A DNA stretch of 64,000 bases. Origin: Parelaphostrongylus tenuis. Lineage: Eukaryota > Nematoda > Chromadorea > Rhabditida > Metastrongylidae. The position numbers were made by a program, and so were the translations under genes. Shown here piece after piece: positions 33,421 to 44,259 of this stretch; position 1 is the first letter of the stretch, and each line of letters begins with the position of its first letter. Location: the NCBI GenBank assembly GCA_019055375.1, contig JAHQIW010000446.1, positions 34,622 through 98,621 of the forward strand, in the 5' to 3' direction. The notes beneath the pieces are model-generated. The model had not been told where the DNA came from and searched no databases. It saw only the letters and a program-made list of their open reading frames with translations.

Positions 33421-36330
33421 GCCAATATTGCATTTCAGAAGAAGAGATCTGATATTTCCAAGCGCAGAACAATGCTTTTTCCGGCCAGCACCCACCACAA
33501 ATGCTCTGGGTAAGATATCGATTCAATATAATAAATAAGATGATCAATATAGAGGTGGAGCTATAGCAGGAGCACAGGCTTCATTGTTAACTTCAACATC
33601 TTATTTTTATCCACGGGTCTCCATCATTAAGGGAACGTTGCCCGATTAGTGGCGAAGGCATGTGACGTTTTCCCACATAGGAGAAATAAACATCAACCAA
33701 AAGCTAATATGTGCATACTGTAGACTTAACCAGGTTTAGGAATTGAACTTTATGCTCTTGTGTGCCAATTTGACATATTTTATTACTATAAGTCAAATTG
33801 GTGAGAAGTCTGAAATCAAGTGATTGGGAATTATATGGGAGATTTCAGAGCCACTTGCGACAAATGATTTCTTTATTGCTATTCCGGAAGAGTGATGAAA
33901 GCTACCCCTAGTTGTCAATAGCTCGCGTTCAGAGTCCAAAGAAGCTATATATTAGTTACGTAATACTGAACGATTAGAAAAGCGGCTTCATTTCTTCGAC
34001 TCCAAAAGAGTTCCCAGTGAGGCAGCGTGGGAATGTGCGAGAACGGAGAGGGCGCTAAATCTCGTGAACAAAATATATGGCCGAAATCCCAATAGACAAA
34101 GTGACGATCTGTTCCAATAACACGCGTACACTGCACGCCAATCCTCCATATAAGATCATATAAAGCAGGCAAAAAGGATAAGATGCGACGTCGTCGGTTT
34201 CTCTGTGGTAAGGCGGTACTACTGACTTCACTGTCTGTTACACCAGAAAAAAACTGTTTTCAGGGACATGTGATCGTAGAGTTCCTAACGGTGTTGCGTT
34301 CTCGTAAATCGAGCTTGACCGTAAGCATCAATCCATTCAAACAACTTTCGACACGGATCGCGTGGCTGTGACTGAAACGATGCGAATCAATTCCCACCTT
34401 GACAGTCTTCGTTGCTCATGCACCAATATCAAGCTGTGACAGAAAGGAAGCCGAAGCACTTTGAAGTACTATTGATGGGGCTTATTTTGTTATGCACTCT
34501 CCTTAGAGACACTTGCTTCCGGGTTGAAGAGCTGTGAAGGTCAAGTGATATTTTATCATAGTCGCCTTGAGACACTCAGGCAGTCCTCTACCCAGCTCGT
34601 TCTGTTTTGCTCCGTGAAATTCATGTGATGTACTTTAGGAGTTCTTTTGAATTCAATTTTTGCATTAAGTTCTTCAGTGGTGATGTTGGAACTACTAACT
34701 TTTCCTTGAAATTTCTTCATGCCCATATTGAACTCTTCTATCTCGTCTTCTCTCAACTTGATGGCGACTGGTAAACAACGAAGTCGGTCATAGCCGTTAT
34801 CGACTCAAATTTTTTCAAAAGCAGACAATCTCGGTGCTGCTAGCTGTGTGAATAAATCAAGCGATTCTATGGTAAAATTCAAGTTGATGAAGATACCAAA
34901 GATACCAAAATTTCTACTTTTACAAGTTCTGAAAACCACCTCTTTTTCGGTGTCATAGACTCTATCAAATGAAAGGCATTTCTTTTATCTCAGTGAATCC
35001 CGCGATATCGTACTTTGTCCCTTTAGCCTACATGCAGATACCAATAAACGTGCATTATAGGCACAGATCTTCACCTTGATCTTTCAAGTTTTAGGCAGCC
35101 TAGAACTGCTTTGAGAGTTTAGCAACCTCTCCATTCTCTTCCTACTCAGCGCTGTAGTATCTTGAGAGAAAAGGAATAATGTGGGCCACTTATTCTACTG
35201 CTTAGTGTACGATACACCACGCAATAAATTTTGAGCTCTGAGCATAACGGGTGGTTACCTGATGAAAAAGCCAGTTTCCATCAGCGTGTACAAGTGGAGC
35301 TTACATGATACAGGTAACTCTTGAGCTACTTCGATTCGCTTTAGTTATTTTATTGCAAGATGTTGGCCTAATTGGGTTGTAGAATATAATCCGCATAAAC
35401 GCGAACACATGCAAGCACGTATACATTAAGATAGACACACAAGGTATGTGCCTAGTAAGTGCAGCAGAAGCAGTAAATGTATATCCTAACTATTCATGTC
35501 TCAGAGAAGCACAGAGTGACCCTGAGTTTTTCAAGTCAGACAGAGTCCCTCTTTGTGTAGCAATTCCCTCACGGCTTCGTTGCTACTTTTCAATCTTTCG
35601 GTCCATGGCTACCATATAGATACGTTTGATCTAGTTAATAATACGAATGAGCGGACTAGATCCTTTCAGTCGTATTAAGAAAAGACGCTTAATGATAGTG
35701 GTCAGTTGTAGATCATAGTCGTAGACATTGTTGTACTATCAGCACCGAGTGCTGAATTATTATCGAGTTGCGGTTTATGCTAGAGTGGAGTGGAGGCGTG
35801 CACCATGCCGAAGCTTCGCAATGAATTATGTGTGACCCGCCACTGAGGGCAAAGCATCCAGACCCTTATTCAATCATCATCCTTATTTGTATAAGTCCCC
35901 ATGGCCCTCAAGCACATTGAGCTCATTGAATGCTCTCCTCGATGTAACCTTTACGGGAATTGCATGAACTCCGCGCTGCGCAGCGTGGTCATGCCGCACG
36001 GCCTCTGCAACAGTATGCGGTACTTACTAATTTTGCAAATGATGACTCAGCTCTGCCGGTGAAGCCTTCACGTCTCTCCGTCATTCTTGCTGTGGTTCTC
36101 ACTGCGTGCAATTGCCAGCTTGTTGAGATCTCACTCCTATTACGTACTTGTTATTCTATCATCCTGTTTCATCCATCGTTCATTATTACACAGAACTGCC
36201 ACTTTTGCTTCACTTCACTTAGGGTCTTACCCATTCTCAGTTGTGAATTTATCTTTCACTCCTATTGCGTGATCGCCATATAGCATCACGTTATAGCTGT
36301 GACGTATTATGGTTTAATATTGTTATTATA
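33420..36330. other. intergenic; part may be retroelement-derived
   Basis: No exon chain could be built. From about 35800 to 36290 the composition is richer in C and T, and a frame contains several cysteines near CNLYGNCMN, which is suggestive of retroelement coding. I could not place it in a family. The open frame 34556-34756 on the minus strand is helix-like but isolated. Confidence 0.3.
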
Positions 36331-36337
36331 AAGTTTG

Positions 36338-36545
36338 GGGCGCCCTGGTTGTGATGCTCGTCGCGGCTCGCGGGGAACCGCGCTCCATCCCCGCGACCCT
36401 CTTCGGCAGTCAAAACAAAAACGCTCTATGGAACGCCGCAGCCAGTTATCCTCGAGATTGCAAGGAGACATGTTCGACCAGTATTCCACGTCACTCAAGA
36501 AGAAGAAATAAAAACTAATCGAATGCTAGATGTACTGGTATCCGC
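36338..36545 (+). repeat. tRNA-derived SINE, family 2
   Basis: Head GGGGCGCCCTGGTTGTGATG (part of the A box deleted), middle CTCGAGATTGCAAGGAGACA, tail AAGAAGAAGAAATAAAAACT then CGAATGCTAGATGTACTGG. The same blocks occur at 27958 and 55614. Confidence 0.75.
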
Positions 36546-36609
36546 ACAATAAGAATTGCGATAACGAGTCGTGTAAATAAATAAATTCAAATAAATGAAT
36601 AGTATACCT

Positions 36610-36745
36610 TTATTTCGAGTGTTCTCTTAGATCACACTCAAATTTCAATAGATCTCTTCATTATTATTTGAGCCAACATGTCATTTGGTCTGGTAAGGGC
36701 TCTTGTACAGCCCGATACACGTGTTTCGACCGTACAGTCTTGTCA
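36610..36745 (+). repeat. CACGTG-family transposon end
   Basis: Block order is identical to 27715-27860: CACACTCAAATTTCAATAGA, TGAGCCAACATGTCATTTGG, GTAAGGGCTCTTGTACAGCC, then ATACACGTGTTTCGACC. In both places it lies close to a family 2 SINE. Confidence 0.65.
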
Positions 36746-37064
36746 GTCGGGCAGAACCCGTCGTCTTTCAATCTTTTTGTTAGCCAATCCTCTCGGCAGC
36801 CTGCTCTCCCTGCAGAGAGGTCAAAGACGAACGATTTACACTGTATGTCAAGTAAACATATCATCGAAGTTATAGTGTTTTACACTCAATTGCTCTTTGG
36901 CTGGTATTTTCACAAGATTATACATTTATTTCGTAAATAAATAGTATTATTATGTTTATATTCTTGGGTTGTTTGTTTGGGCAAACTCACTAATCGTTTT
37001 ACAGAATATCCATTATCCCTTGTTCTTTATAAGATGATAATGGGTGAAAACGGTTGAACTTTTG

Positions 37065-37345
37065 ATGTTGATCAGTCTTTGAAGGACGCTCCATGCATGT
37101 GTCTTCACCTCGTATCGCTGAGGTGATGCAATCCATGCAAATGTGGCTATACAATGACGTGTGGTGACCTACTGATGTAACAAGTTAGTGCTGCTATTCT
37201 ACTAGCAGTTGTGGTACCAATTCACCGACCTCGGGTAAATGCAAGTTTTGGTGAGCTTTGAGCATGGATTTCAACCATCGTCCATCGATTGATCTATCAT
37301 GCATGTTGCAGAGCATCTCTCATCATTGAGCTATGCATTCTCTCA
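37065..37345 (-). repeat. tRNA-headed repeat, family 3 (diverged)
   Basis: GACGCTCCATGCATGTGTCT, GAGGTGATGCAATCCATGCA and ACCAATTCACCGACCTCGGG correspond block by block to the copy at 23100-23395. The head end is degraded. Confidence 0.6.
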
Positions 37346-37429
37346 ATACAAGATCTCTGTTTATATCTAAAAAAGCTTTGTGACATCACATTTAAATGGC
37401 GATAATGTGCCTTCAGAAGCTCAAGGTGT

Positions 37430-38660
37430 CAAGTAGATCCCCATATTATGCATTACATACTGCCTTCCTCTGCGCGGCATTCGGTGGCAGAACAATAGAC
37501 CACGCGATCTCTCAAGGGTCTAAACTGCGGCATAATGATGGGAAGACATTACTAAAATGTTTGAAAATGAGTATAAAAATTCCCAAATGGCCAGAAAAAT
37601 TTTGATTCAACAAGAATTCGTGCCCTGAACCTTCGCTTTCGGAGACCGGCACCCTATTCAATGAACTATAGAGCCTCACATGACGTGAAATGTGACAAAA
37701 TAGTAATAATGTATATAGGTATGTTTTGAAACAAGAAAAATAATTTTGTCAAATGCCGCGAAGTTTCAACCTATCAATCACTTGGATCTTGATTCCTGTG
37801 CTCGGCGGATTAGCGCTTGTTCCTTTAGGCCCCAGGGCCTGCAAGCGTTTCGATACAGCGCCTCACCATTGAAATGACACTGGTGATATGTTTGTAAACC
37901 GAAGAAACTTTTACAAAAATTGAAAAATTTGCGACCCAGCAAGGACTCGAACCTTGAATCTTCGGTTTAGGAGACCGACGCCTTATCCATTAGGCCACGG
38001 GGCCTTGGGAAAGTGTCGCATTTGGTGAATTGATACTGTTATAATGTTATCAAAGTGGAGTAGAGGTTTTTGAAAATAAGCAAGATTTCCGACCCAGCAT
38101 GGACATAAATCCTGAATCTTCAATTTGGATACCAGCCTTTCAGGCATTAGGCCACATGCCCACACCATGGCCTAGACTTCAACATAATTTTGAAAAGAGA
38201 GTGGTGTAATGTTGCCACACTGGAACAAAAACTTAGCTAAATCCGCAAACTTCTATCCATACAGAGACTTGAACTTAGGAACATCGATTCAGTAGGCTGA
38301 CGCCTTATCGATTAGGCCTTGGGGCCTTTTGCAGAGCTTGGACTAGGGCGTTGTAGTGAAATCATTGAGAGGATGGTTAGCAAGAATGGAGTGCTGTGTT
38401 ATCAGGTGTTGCAGAAATCCATATCCAGCAATCGCTTCAACTTTAAGTCTTCGCTTGAGGAAACTGTCGCATTATCTCTTACTCCACAGGACCTTCAGCG
38501 GTGTCCCAATTGCTCCACTTTTGCGAATAGTATTGTTGGAATGTTTAGAAACCGGAATGAGCCCGTCAAAGAGATTGCAAAATTTCCAACTTTGCGAAGA
38601 GTCGAACCTTGAAGCTTCGCATCAGGAGTTCGACCCCACTGATTAGGTTAATGGTTCTCC
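37430..38660 (-). repeat. tandem array 2 of about 165-bp units each carrying a tRNA-Arg(CCT)-like sequence
   Basis: Minus-strand tRNA-like cores begin near 37600, 37765, 37932, 38091, 38255 and 38584, at about 160-168 bp steps (one step double). The linkers resemble those of array 1 (GGCATAATGATGGGAAGACA; TGTTTGAAAATGAGTATAAA). The 37932 copy is nearly intact; the others have lost arms. Same strand as array 1, about 11.6 kb away. Confidence 0.75.
37932..38004 (-). tRNA. tRNA-Arg(CCT), nearly intact
   Basis: 73 bases on the minus strand: acceptor GGCCCCG/CTGGGTC (one C-T mismatch, one G-T pair), D arm GCCTAATGGATAAGGC, anticodon stem TCGGT/ACCGA with loop CTCCTAA (anticodon CCT), T arm CAAGG-TTCGAGT-CCTTG. 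A TTTTT polymerase III stop follows within 5 bases of the 3' end. Outside the acceptor arm it is identical to the copy at 24675. Better terminator context makes it the likelier functional gene of the two. Confidence 0.65.
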
Positions 38661-38689
38661 AATTAAATAGGGTTTTACTGCGGTACACT

Positions 38690-39100
38690 GGAGGAAAGGT
38701 TTTGCTAATGTTTATTGATATTTCAATCCTTTTGTTTCGTCTTCTTGAGACCCACGCTCAAATTTCAAGATGCATGATGAATATTATTACTTATTGTTTA
38801 TCAGACAAATTGAATTTTGAGCGTGGTCTTAAGAAAAACATTCGTTACTTAAGATATAATTATTTTGACGATACCGTCAAGAGCAATCGAGTGTACAACA
38901 CTGACCATTTAGTGATAATCTCACTTAATGGAACGTGTAAATACTACGTTTGTGCCTCATCTATGTAAGGGTAGCGTTTCCGCCAACACGATTGGCTAAA
39001 AGACAAACGGCCTACCCGATTGGCGAAGCTGATAAGGCCGAAACACGTGCATCGGGTTCTACAAGCGCTCATAACAGACCATATGCATGGATCAAAAAAT
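38690..39100. repeat. CACGTG-family element
   Basis: It contains GAGACCCACGCTCAAATTTC, its inverse AATTTTGAGCGTGGTCTTAA about 65 bp later, and GGCCGAAACACGTGCATCGG near the right end. The parts match the element ends at 27715, 36610 and 41865. Confidence 0.5.
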
Positions 39101-39429
39101 AGTTGTCACCACATCTCAATCTTTGATACAACTAGTAAAGTGTGTTCTAGCCAGCAATTAAATATGTAATATGAGAGCCTTGAGTTGACTTATTTGTCAG
39201 TGGCCATATCCTCACATGTGTCATTAGTCTAAATCATGTGTGATTCTGCATGAAAAGGTAATTCTCTTCATATATATATCACGTGACCTTGTCTTTTTGT
39301 TTTCACTCAAATCGGGTTTTGCAGCAAACTCTTTGCCATTTTTTTCATTTTCTCCAACAAAAGACAACCATTATCAATAGTTAGTAACAAAATCATTGAC
39401 ATTTCAGGAGCTATTGCATTGAATGATGT

Positions 39430-42400
39430 TTAAAAAGATGACGTGGAAGAGTAGCTTTGTGAAGTGCATGACGAATCCGTTCTTGAACTTGACGATTTGG
39501 CTTCAATTGGCGTTTGTTTCTTTGTACTCGAATGGTTCCATAATGCATCACGTATATTTGCTGCATAGTAAAGTATCACTCTAACAAAATTCACGATGAT
39601 AGCGGTGAAACAAAAATTATTTTCCTGAGGATCCATTTTAGGTAGAAGATGTGCGATTCTTTTCTCAATGCGTTGTCTGATTGCATTGTTTATATCCGAC
39701 ATCTCCTCGATACGACTGATCTGTAAGTTACTAGTTTAGTTCAAAAAAGTTAACAAGGCGGCTTCTCTTTCATTGAGAAGCCAAAGACTCAACCTTTATG
39801 TTTGAAAACTCTTCCTCATTTCGGACAAGAAAGAAAAAGTGTTTTGTTTTGTAAGCTGAATAGTGATAATTTGGTGTGTTCAATGTGCTAACACCGGATT
39901 GTTAATAACTAGATTTTGAAATAACCTGAAGGGGGGAATCAACTGAAACGTTGGCAATTGTAGAGTAAATCTTGTAGTAATGACTTTGAGAGACATGAGT
40001 GGTACAGTGATCAGAAGTGCCTAGCAATACACAAACGGGCGTACGCTTGACTTCTCTTCTTAGCACTGAGAATTTACCAGTTTGAGGACGGATCTGAATG
40101 TCCAAATTTTGCAAGCAATGGCAGAATAACCCAACCTGACACACAGGATGGACCTGCACCACATATATAAGCTAAATACTCGTTTCTGGACGCAATGTAT
40201 CCATTTGATTGCACGATTTTTTCGAGGCTTATCTCACTTGAAAACATTTTTTTCCAAAACTTCAATTGATTATTCGAAAGTTTCAACCTCGGCAAATCCA
40301 ATAACTTGTTTGATTCATGAAAACCTTCTTTTATTGCGTTGTGGCAGCGAAAAGAAATGTTTCACATTTAATTTGCTTGTCTACTCAGCGGAGTACTGTT
40401 GGGGCTTCCGATGAATATTTCTAGTTATTCGATAGCACATATTTAGCAATTATGGTAGTAAAATAAATTTTTAGAAAAGTTCAATAGAGCGAGATCACAA
40501 TCCGAACTTGAATTGGTTAGCTCGTCGCTTGAACATAGCGGGTTTGTTTGGCAATGTGGCGCAATAAAAAGTTTATACATATAGAACTATACATCGAATT
40601 GACTTCTACAGCTTCAATACAAAACCTGAAAATTTCTTTTGCAGCTGAGACAAAATTTCTTAATAAATAACGAAAATCTCACGCCTTTCGAATGACGCTG
40701 CGCACAGCGATTTCATGTATCGCCGAGCGTATTATTTACAAACTCGCTGTCCGTTCTATACGAATTTCTAACTTTTCGTACTGAAATTCCAAGAGGAACT
40801 TTGTGTGTTTCATAGGCACGAAATTTATTTGTTTTATACTGCTTAGTAAACCCGCTTGCTGATTACGCGACGAGCTAACCACTTCAAGTGCTGAACGTAA
40901 TCTTCTTATCGCTTTAACAGCGCTCTAGGTGAACTTTCATGAAAACTGATTTTGACATCAAAATTTTCGAGTTTTGCGACATCGAATAGTTGCCAATAAC
41001 TGATCGAAAGGCTGCCCAAAAACCTCGGACCCGTAAACAAAGTAAACTAAGTGTGAAACTTTATATCATTTTAGCTACCACAACGCAACAATACTCACGA
41101 TTTTTTTTCGCAGCATTATGATGATTCATATTTACCTGTAAGAAATAAATGGTGAGCAAAAATACGACCTCAGACGGGAGTCGAACCCGCTTTTCATCCA
41201 TACCGGGGCGCGTGCTGCCACTACAGCACCGAGGTTCATTCGCATCACCACTCCTTCTTCAATATCTCTATGATAGCTTCCAGCCACCAACCTTTAACAG
41301 GTTTGGTCGGGTATTCGATTTCGTTTTCTATTTTTTGCTGTTTTTGCTCACCACTCAATTCTCCTAGGTAAGTTGAAGCAACGCAATAAATGAAGCATTT
41401 ATGAATCTCACACATTATCATTCTCCAAGACTTTGGGAAAAATATACAGTTGATCCAATGCTCAGACCCACCAAGCTATGCATTGCCGCCAATGATTGTG
41501 CTTTTCCTATGTTCTAGGGCAACAGTCGGATGCATGGCACATCATATAAGGATGAATACTCGAATTATTCTTTCTGAACCATACATTTGGTTTGCTATAG
41601 GCAGCTTAAAGAACACAACACACGTGCTTCGGCCTTGACAGCCTTATCTGTTGGTCAGTACCCTTCATCTCCGCCGTTCCTCTGAGGGCAACTCAACTCC
41701 CCTACATAGAGTGCACAACGCTGCCGATCTAGTGATTTCCTTCACTTAATGGCACTTGTAAATAGTACAATGTCTCCTGCTCTATGTAAGGGGATTGGCT
41801 TTCCTCAAGAGGATTGGATAAGATGAAGAATACTGCCTAGCTACTGATGAGACTGTCACAGCCGAAACACGTGTGTTAGGCTCTATAAGTTGCCCCTAAT
41901 ATACCACATGAGTGGCTCAAAAAAATAATCATCAGCGATATTAAAATTCGAACGTAGTCTCAAGAAATACTCGAAACCAACGATAGATACTTGCCAAACG
42001 CCTTTTCCTTTATTGCTTCTAGCAACTGTTCATCAAGAGCATAGTAGCTCATTCTTCAGCACCCACTAACAGAATTTTTCTTATGAACCAAATTATAGTC
42101 CTCTAATGATAGTGTTTCTTGACCACTGCAGCGGGCAGTCATATGTACCTCACTGGAACGGCATAGCAAATTAGTGAATCTTACCTGTTCACCTATTTGT
42201 GCCTTATCTTCCCTAGATTTTCTTTCAAAATCTTTCATTGCTATTTCTAATTCAAGTAATCGCCGTATGTATTTCTCTTGCCACTTTAGCATTTTCGTTC
42301 GAAGTTGATGAAGTCTTTCTTCCTGAATTATGATCACGTCTAAAATGGCCATTTTTTTCCGAATCTGCCACACGTTATATTCGAAACCCTTCACCGGTCC

Positions 42401-43499
42401 CTCTTAGTTAAGAGAAAGAAATTGATTGCAAAAATTTTGGACAGCACTAAGCTCTTCGCATCCATAAAAAAAGACGGTTATCTCTTGCACTTTTGTACTT
42501 TACAAGAATTACTTGTAGAAAATAATTACAATAATTTAGTGCTTTGAAAATGTATAGCCTCGATGGTAGGGAAGTTGTGTCTTTTAGAATTTGGGCTCCA
42601 AGAGAAGAATGACGAAAGGATTCATTGGTGTCTATGGAGGTTACTCAGTTAAAGAGAATGATTTGGAAACACGACCAGGAAAAGATTTGAGGAAATGAGT
42701 GATAACCATCTTGTTTCACTCCAGTGAGTAGTTTCGATTAGCTTCAACTGAATATACTGTAAACTATTCTCAAGAACTGCCATGTTTTTGCAGTTTACTT
42801 TTAGACTTTCGGCTGATACCGTCAATTATCAATTTGGCCTCCCATTTACGCTAGCCCATGTACAAGACTAAGGATATGCTGTAAAGCTCCAAGTTTTTGC
42901 GATCAAATAGCTTAACGACCCTACTCGTTTGAAGATCTGAGCGATTGATAATCGAATTTTTTAGTCGAGCAACATGACTAACAGTGGCTCTGTGCTGGAA
43001 ATTTAGGAAAGTAAAATACGGCTTCAGATACCGAGACATTAGATTCTTTAAAAGCTTCCAATTTAAAAAAAAAAACTCAAATTATAGTGAGGTAGTACTT
43101 TGGAAGCCTACATATGCTAGTAATTTAAGGTCTCTAACAGAATAATTGCAATTAGATTCAAGGCCTTCTTTTCATTTTTCAATAATGATGATGTCTCACC
43201 TTGATTTTGTCAAGGAGCTTCTGTAGTTTATCTAATCGAGCTTTCAACTCGTCCTCTCGATAATCATTCCATATTAAGGCTTTTTCATCTCCACTGAAAT
43301 TTCTTGTATGAGAATTTCAAGTTGCGCTCTCTCCACAATTGCGTCATATTTTACAATATTCATTAATAGCAAGTCTGCTGAGATGTGAGTAAAATTAGAA
43401 ACTTTAGCTAAGCTGCGAACTAGGAACTATCCTTTCCGTGGGCTCAGGCGGAGTATAGAGCACCAACCGGTTCATCTGACTTGCCTTTCTCTGAGCCAT
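39430..43499 (-). CDS. coiled-coil protein with C-terminal membrane segment, family not recognised
   Basis: The exons (minus) I assign are 43499-43421, 43377-43200, 42364-42185 and 39720-39430, about 242 residues. Exon 1 (starting MAQRKASQMNRLVLYTPPEP) is the least certain, with a weak donor. Exons 2 and 3 are long charged helices typical of coiled coil (AIVERAQLEILIQEI; KMLKWQEKYIRRLLELEIAM). The last exon continues the helix, then has a hydrophobic segment (about 182-200, TAIIVNFVRVILYYA) and a serine-rich tail ending in STSSF before TAA. The layout suggests a membrane-anchored coiled-coil protein facing the cytoplasm. Exon 2 needs one extra A in the run at 43281-43285 to stay open. Alternatively coding begins at the TTTCAG acceptor just before 43293 and the upstream part is not coding. 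Junctions after exon 2 are phase 0. Confidence 0.65.
41166..41235 (-). repeat. tRNA-derived SINE-like repeat, family 1
   Basis: On the minus strand: ACCTCGGTGCTGTAGTGGCA (A-box region) and GCGGGTTCGACTCCCGTC (B box). Flanked by GGTGAGCAAAAATACGACC, as at 7120. It lies in the last intron of the coiled-coil gene. Confidence 0.7.
41590..41975. repeat. CACGTG-family element
   Basis: ACACACGTGCTTCGGCCTTG at the left and GCCGAAACACGTGTGTTAGG at the right are inverted copies of one another. The outer word CGAACGTAGTCTCAAGAAAT lies beyond the right one. This is the most complete copy of this inverted-repeat family in the window, and it lies in an intron of the coiled-coil gene. Confidence 0.6.
43281..43285 (-). 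other. implied single-base deletion in the coiled-coil gene
   Basis: On the minus strand the run is AAAAA. The upstream frame reads LEILIQEISVEMKK and the downstream frame ALIWNDYREDELKARLDK. A sixth A joins them into one coiled coil and makes the exon length fit the phases of both neighbours. A splice acceptor inside the exon is the alternative explanation. Confidence 0.5.
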
Positions 43500-44259
43500 C
43501 TACTAACCCTATTCTTATATTGTAATTTGGAGTGTAGCTTCAGCTTCTGGGATTGGTGCCGATTTCTGCTTGCCAGAATTGTTGTTGACAGCTGCTTTCT
43601 GATAACATCGTTAGGAATAACATCTTTCTGGGAAGTAAACCAAGGCACTCGACTGATTCAATGGATATCACAGAGGCTCCGAAAAGTGCAATCGTGGGCT
43701 CCAAACCTACTAAAGTTTTTCAGTTCTATCTACGTTCAGTAAATTTATAATCCTGTTGAAATCGTATCTTGCTATGGAAAATAAGTGAGTTGTAAGTTGA
43801 AACGTTCACTGAATAGGTATTTCTATTTATGTGAGTCAAATTGACATATTACACTGACCCTAGCACATCATGAATTCGGTTTGCTTACATGAACCCATCA
43901 TCCGTAAAAGTCCGGAAATGTGTGTAGATTCCGCTATCAATCAAGGAATTCTTTTCCCTATGATCATAGTTACGCTCTGATCGAGTCGATTCTCCTTGAA
44001 ATACTAAGATATCCGTACTAGAGCGTTCCTAAGTTCACACACAAGAGCAGCTGGGTTTTGTAGATTGGAAATAGTTTTTTGAAACAAATTTGGCGTTATG
44101 TAACTAGTCATGAACAAGTGGAACAATAAGATGGATAAGCACAAGATGACTACAATGCATTCTCACGACAGCCTCAGCCACTGCTATTCCCACGCTTTGT
44201 ACTATCTTTCTTGATTTGTGTCTTCACTATTAGAACAGTAACTAAAAAGACAAAAATTG

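Noticed and set aside
40074..40301. Minus-strand open frame (KLSNNQLKFWKKMFSSEISL) as an exon of the coiled-coil gene
   Set aside because: The flanking exons already join in phase 0 without it and no good acceptor precedes it. It could still be a cassette exon, but nothing supports that.
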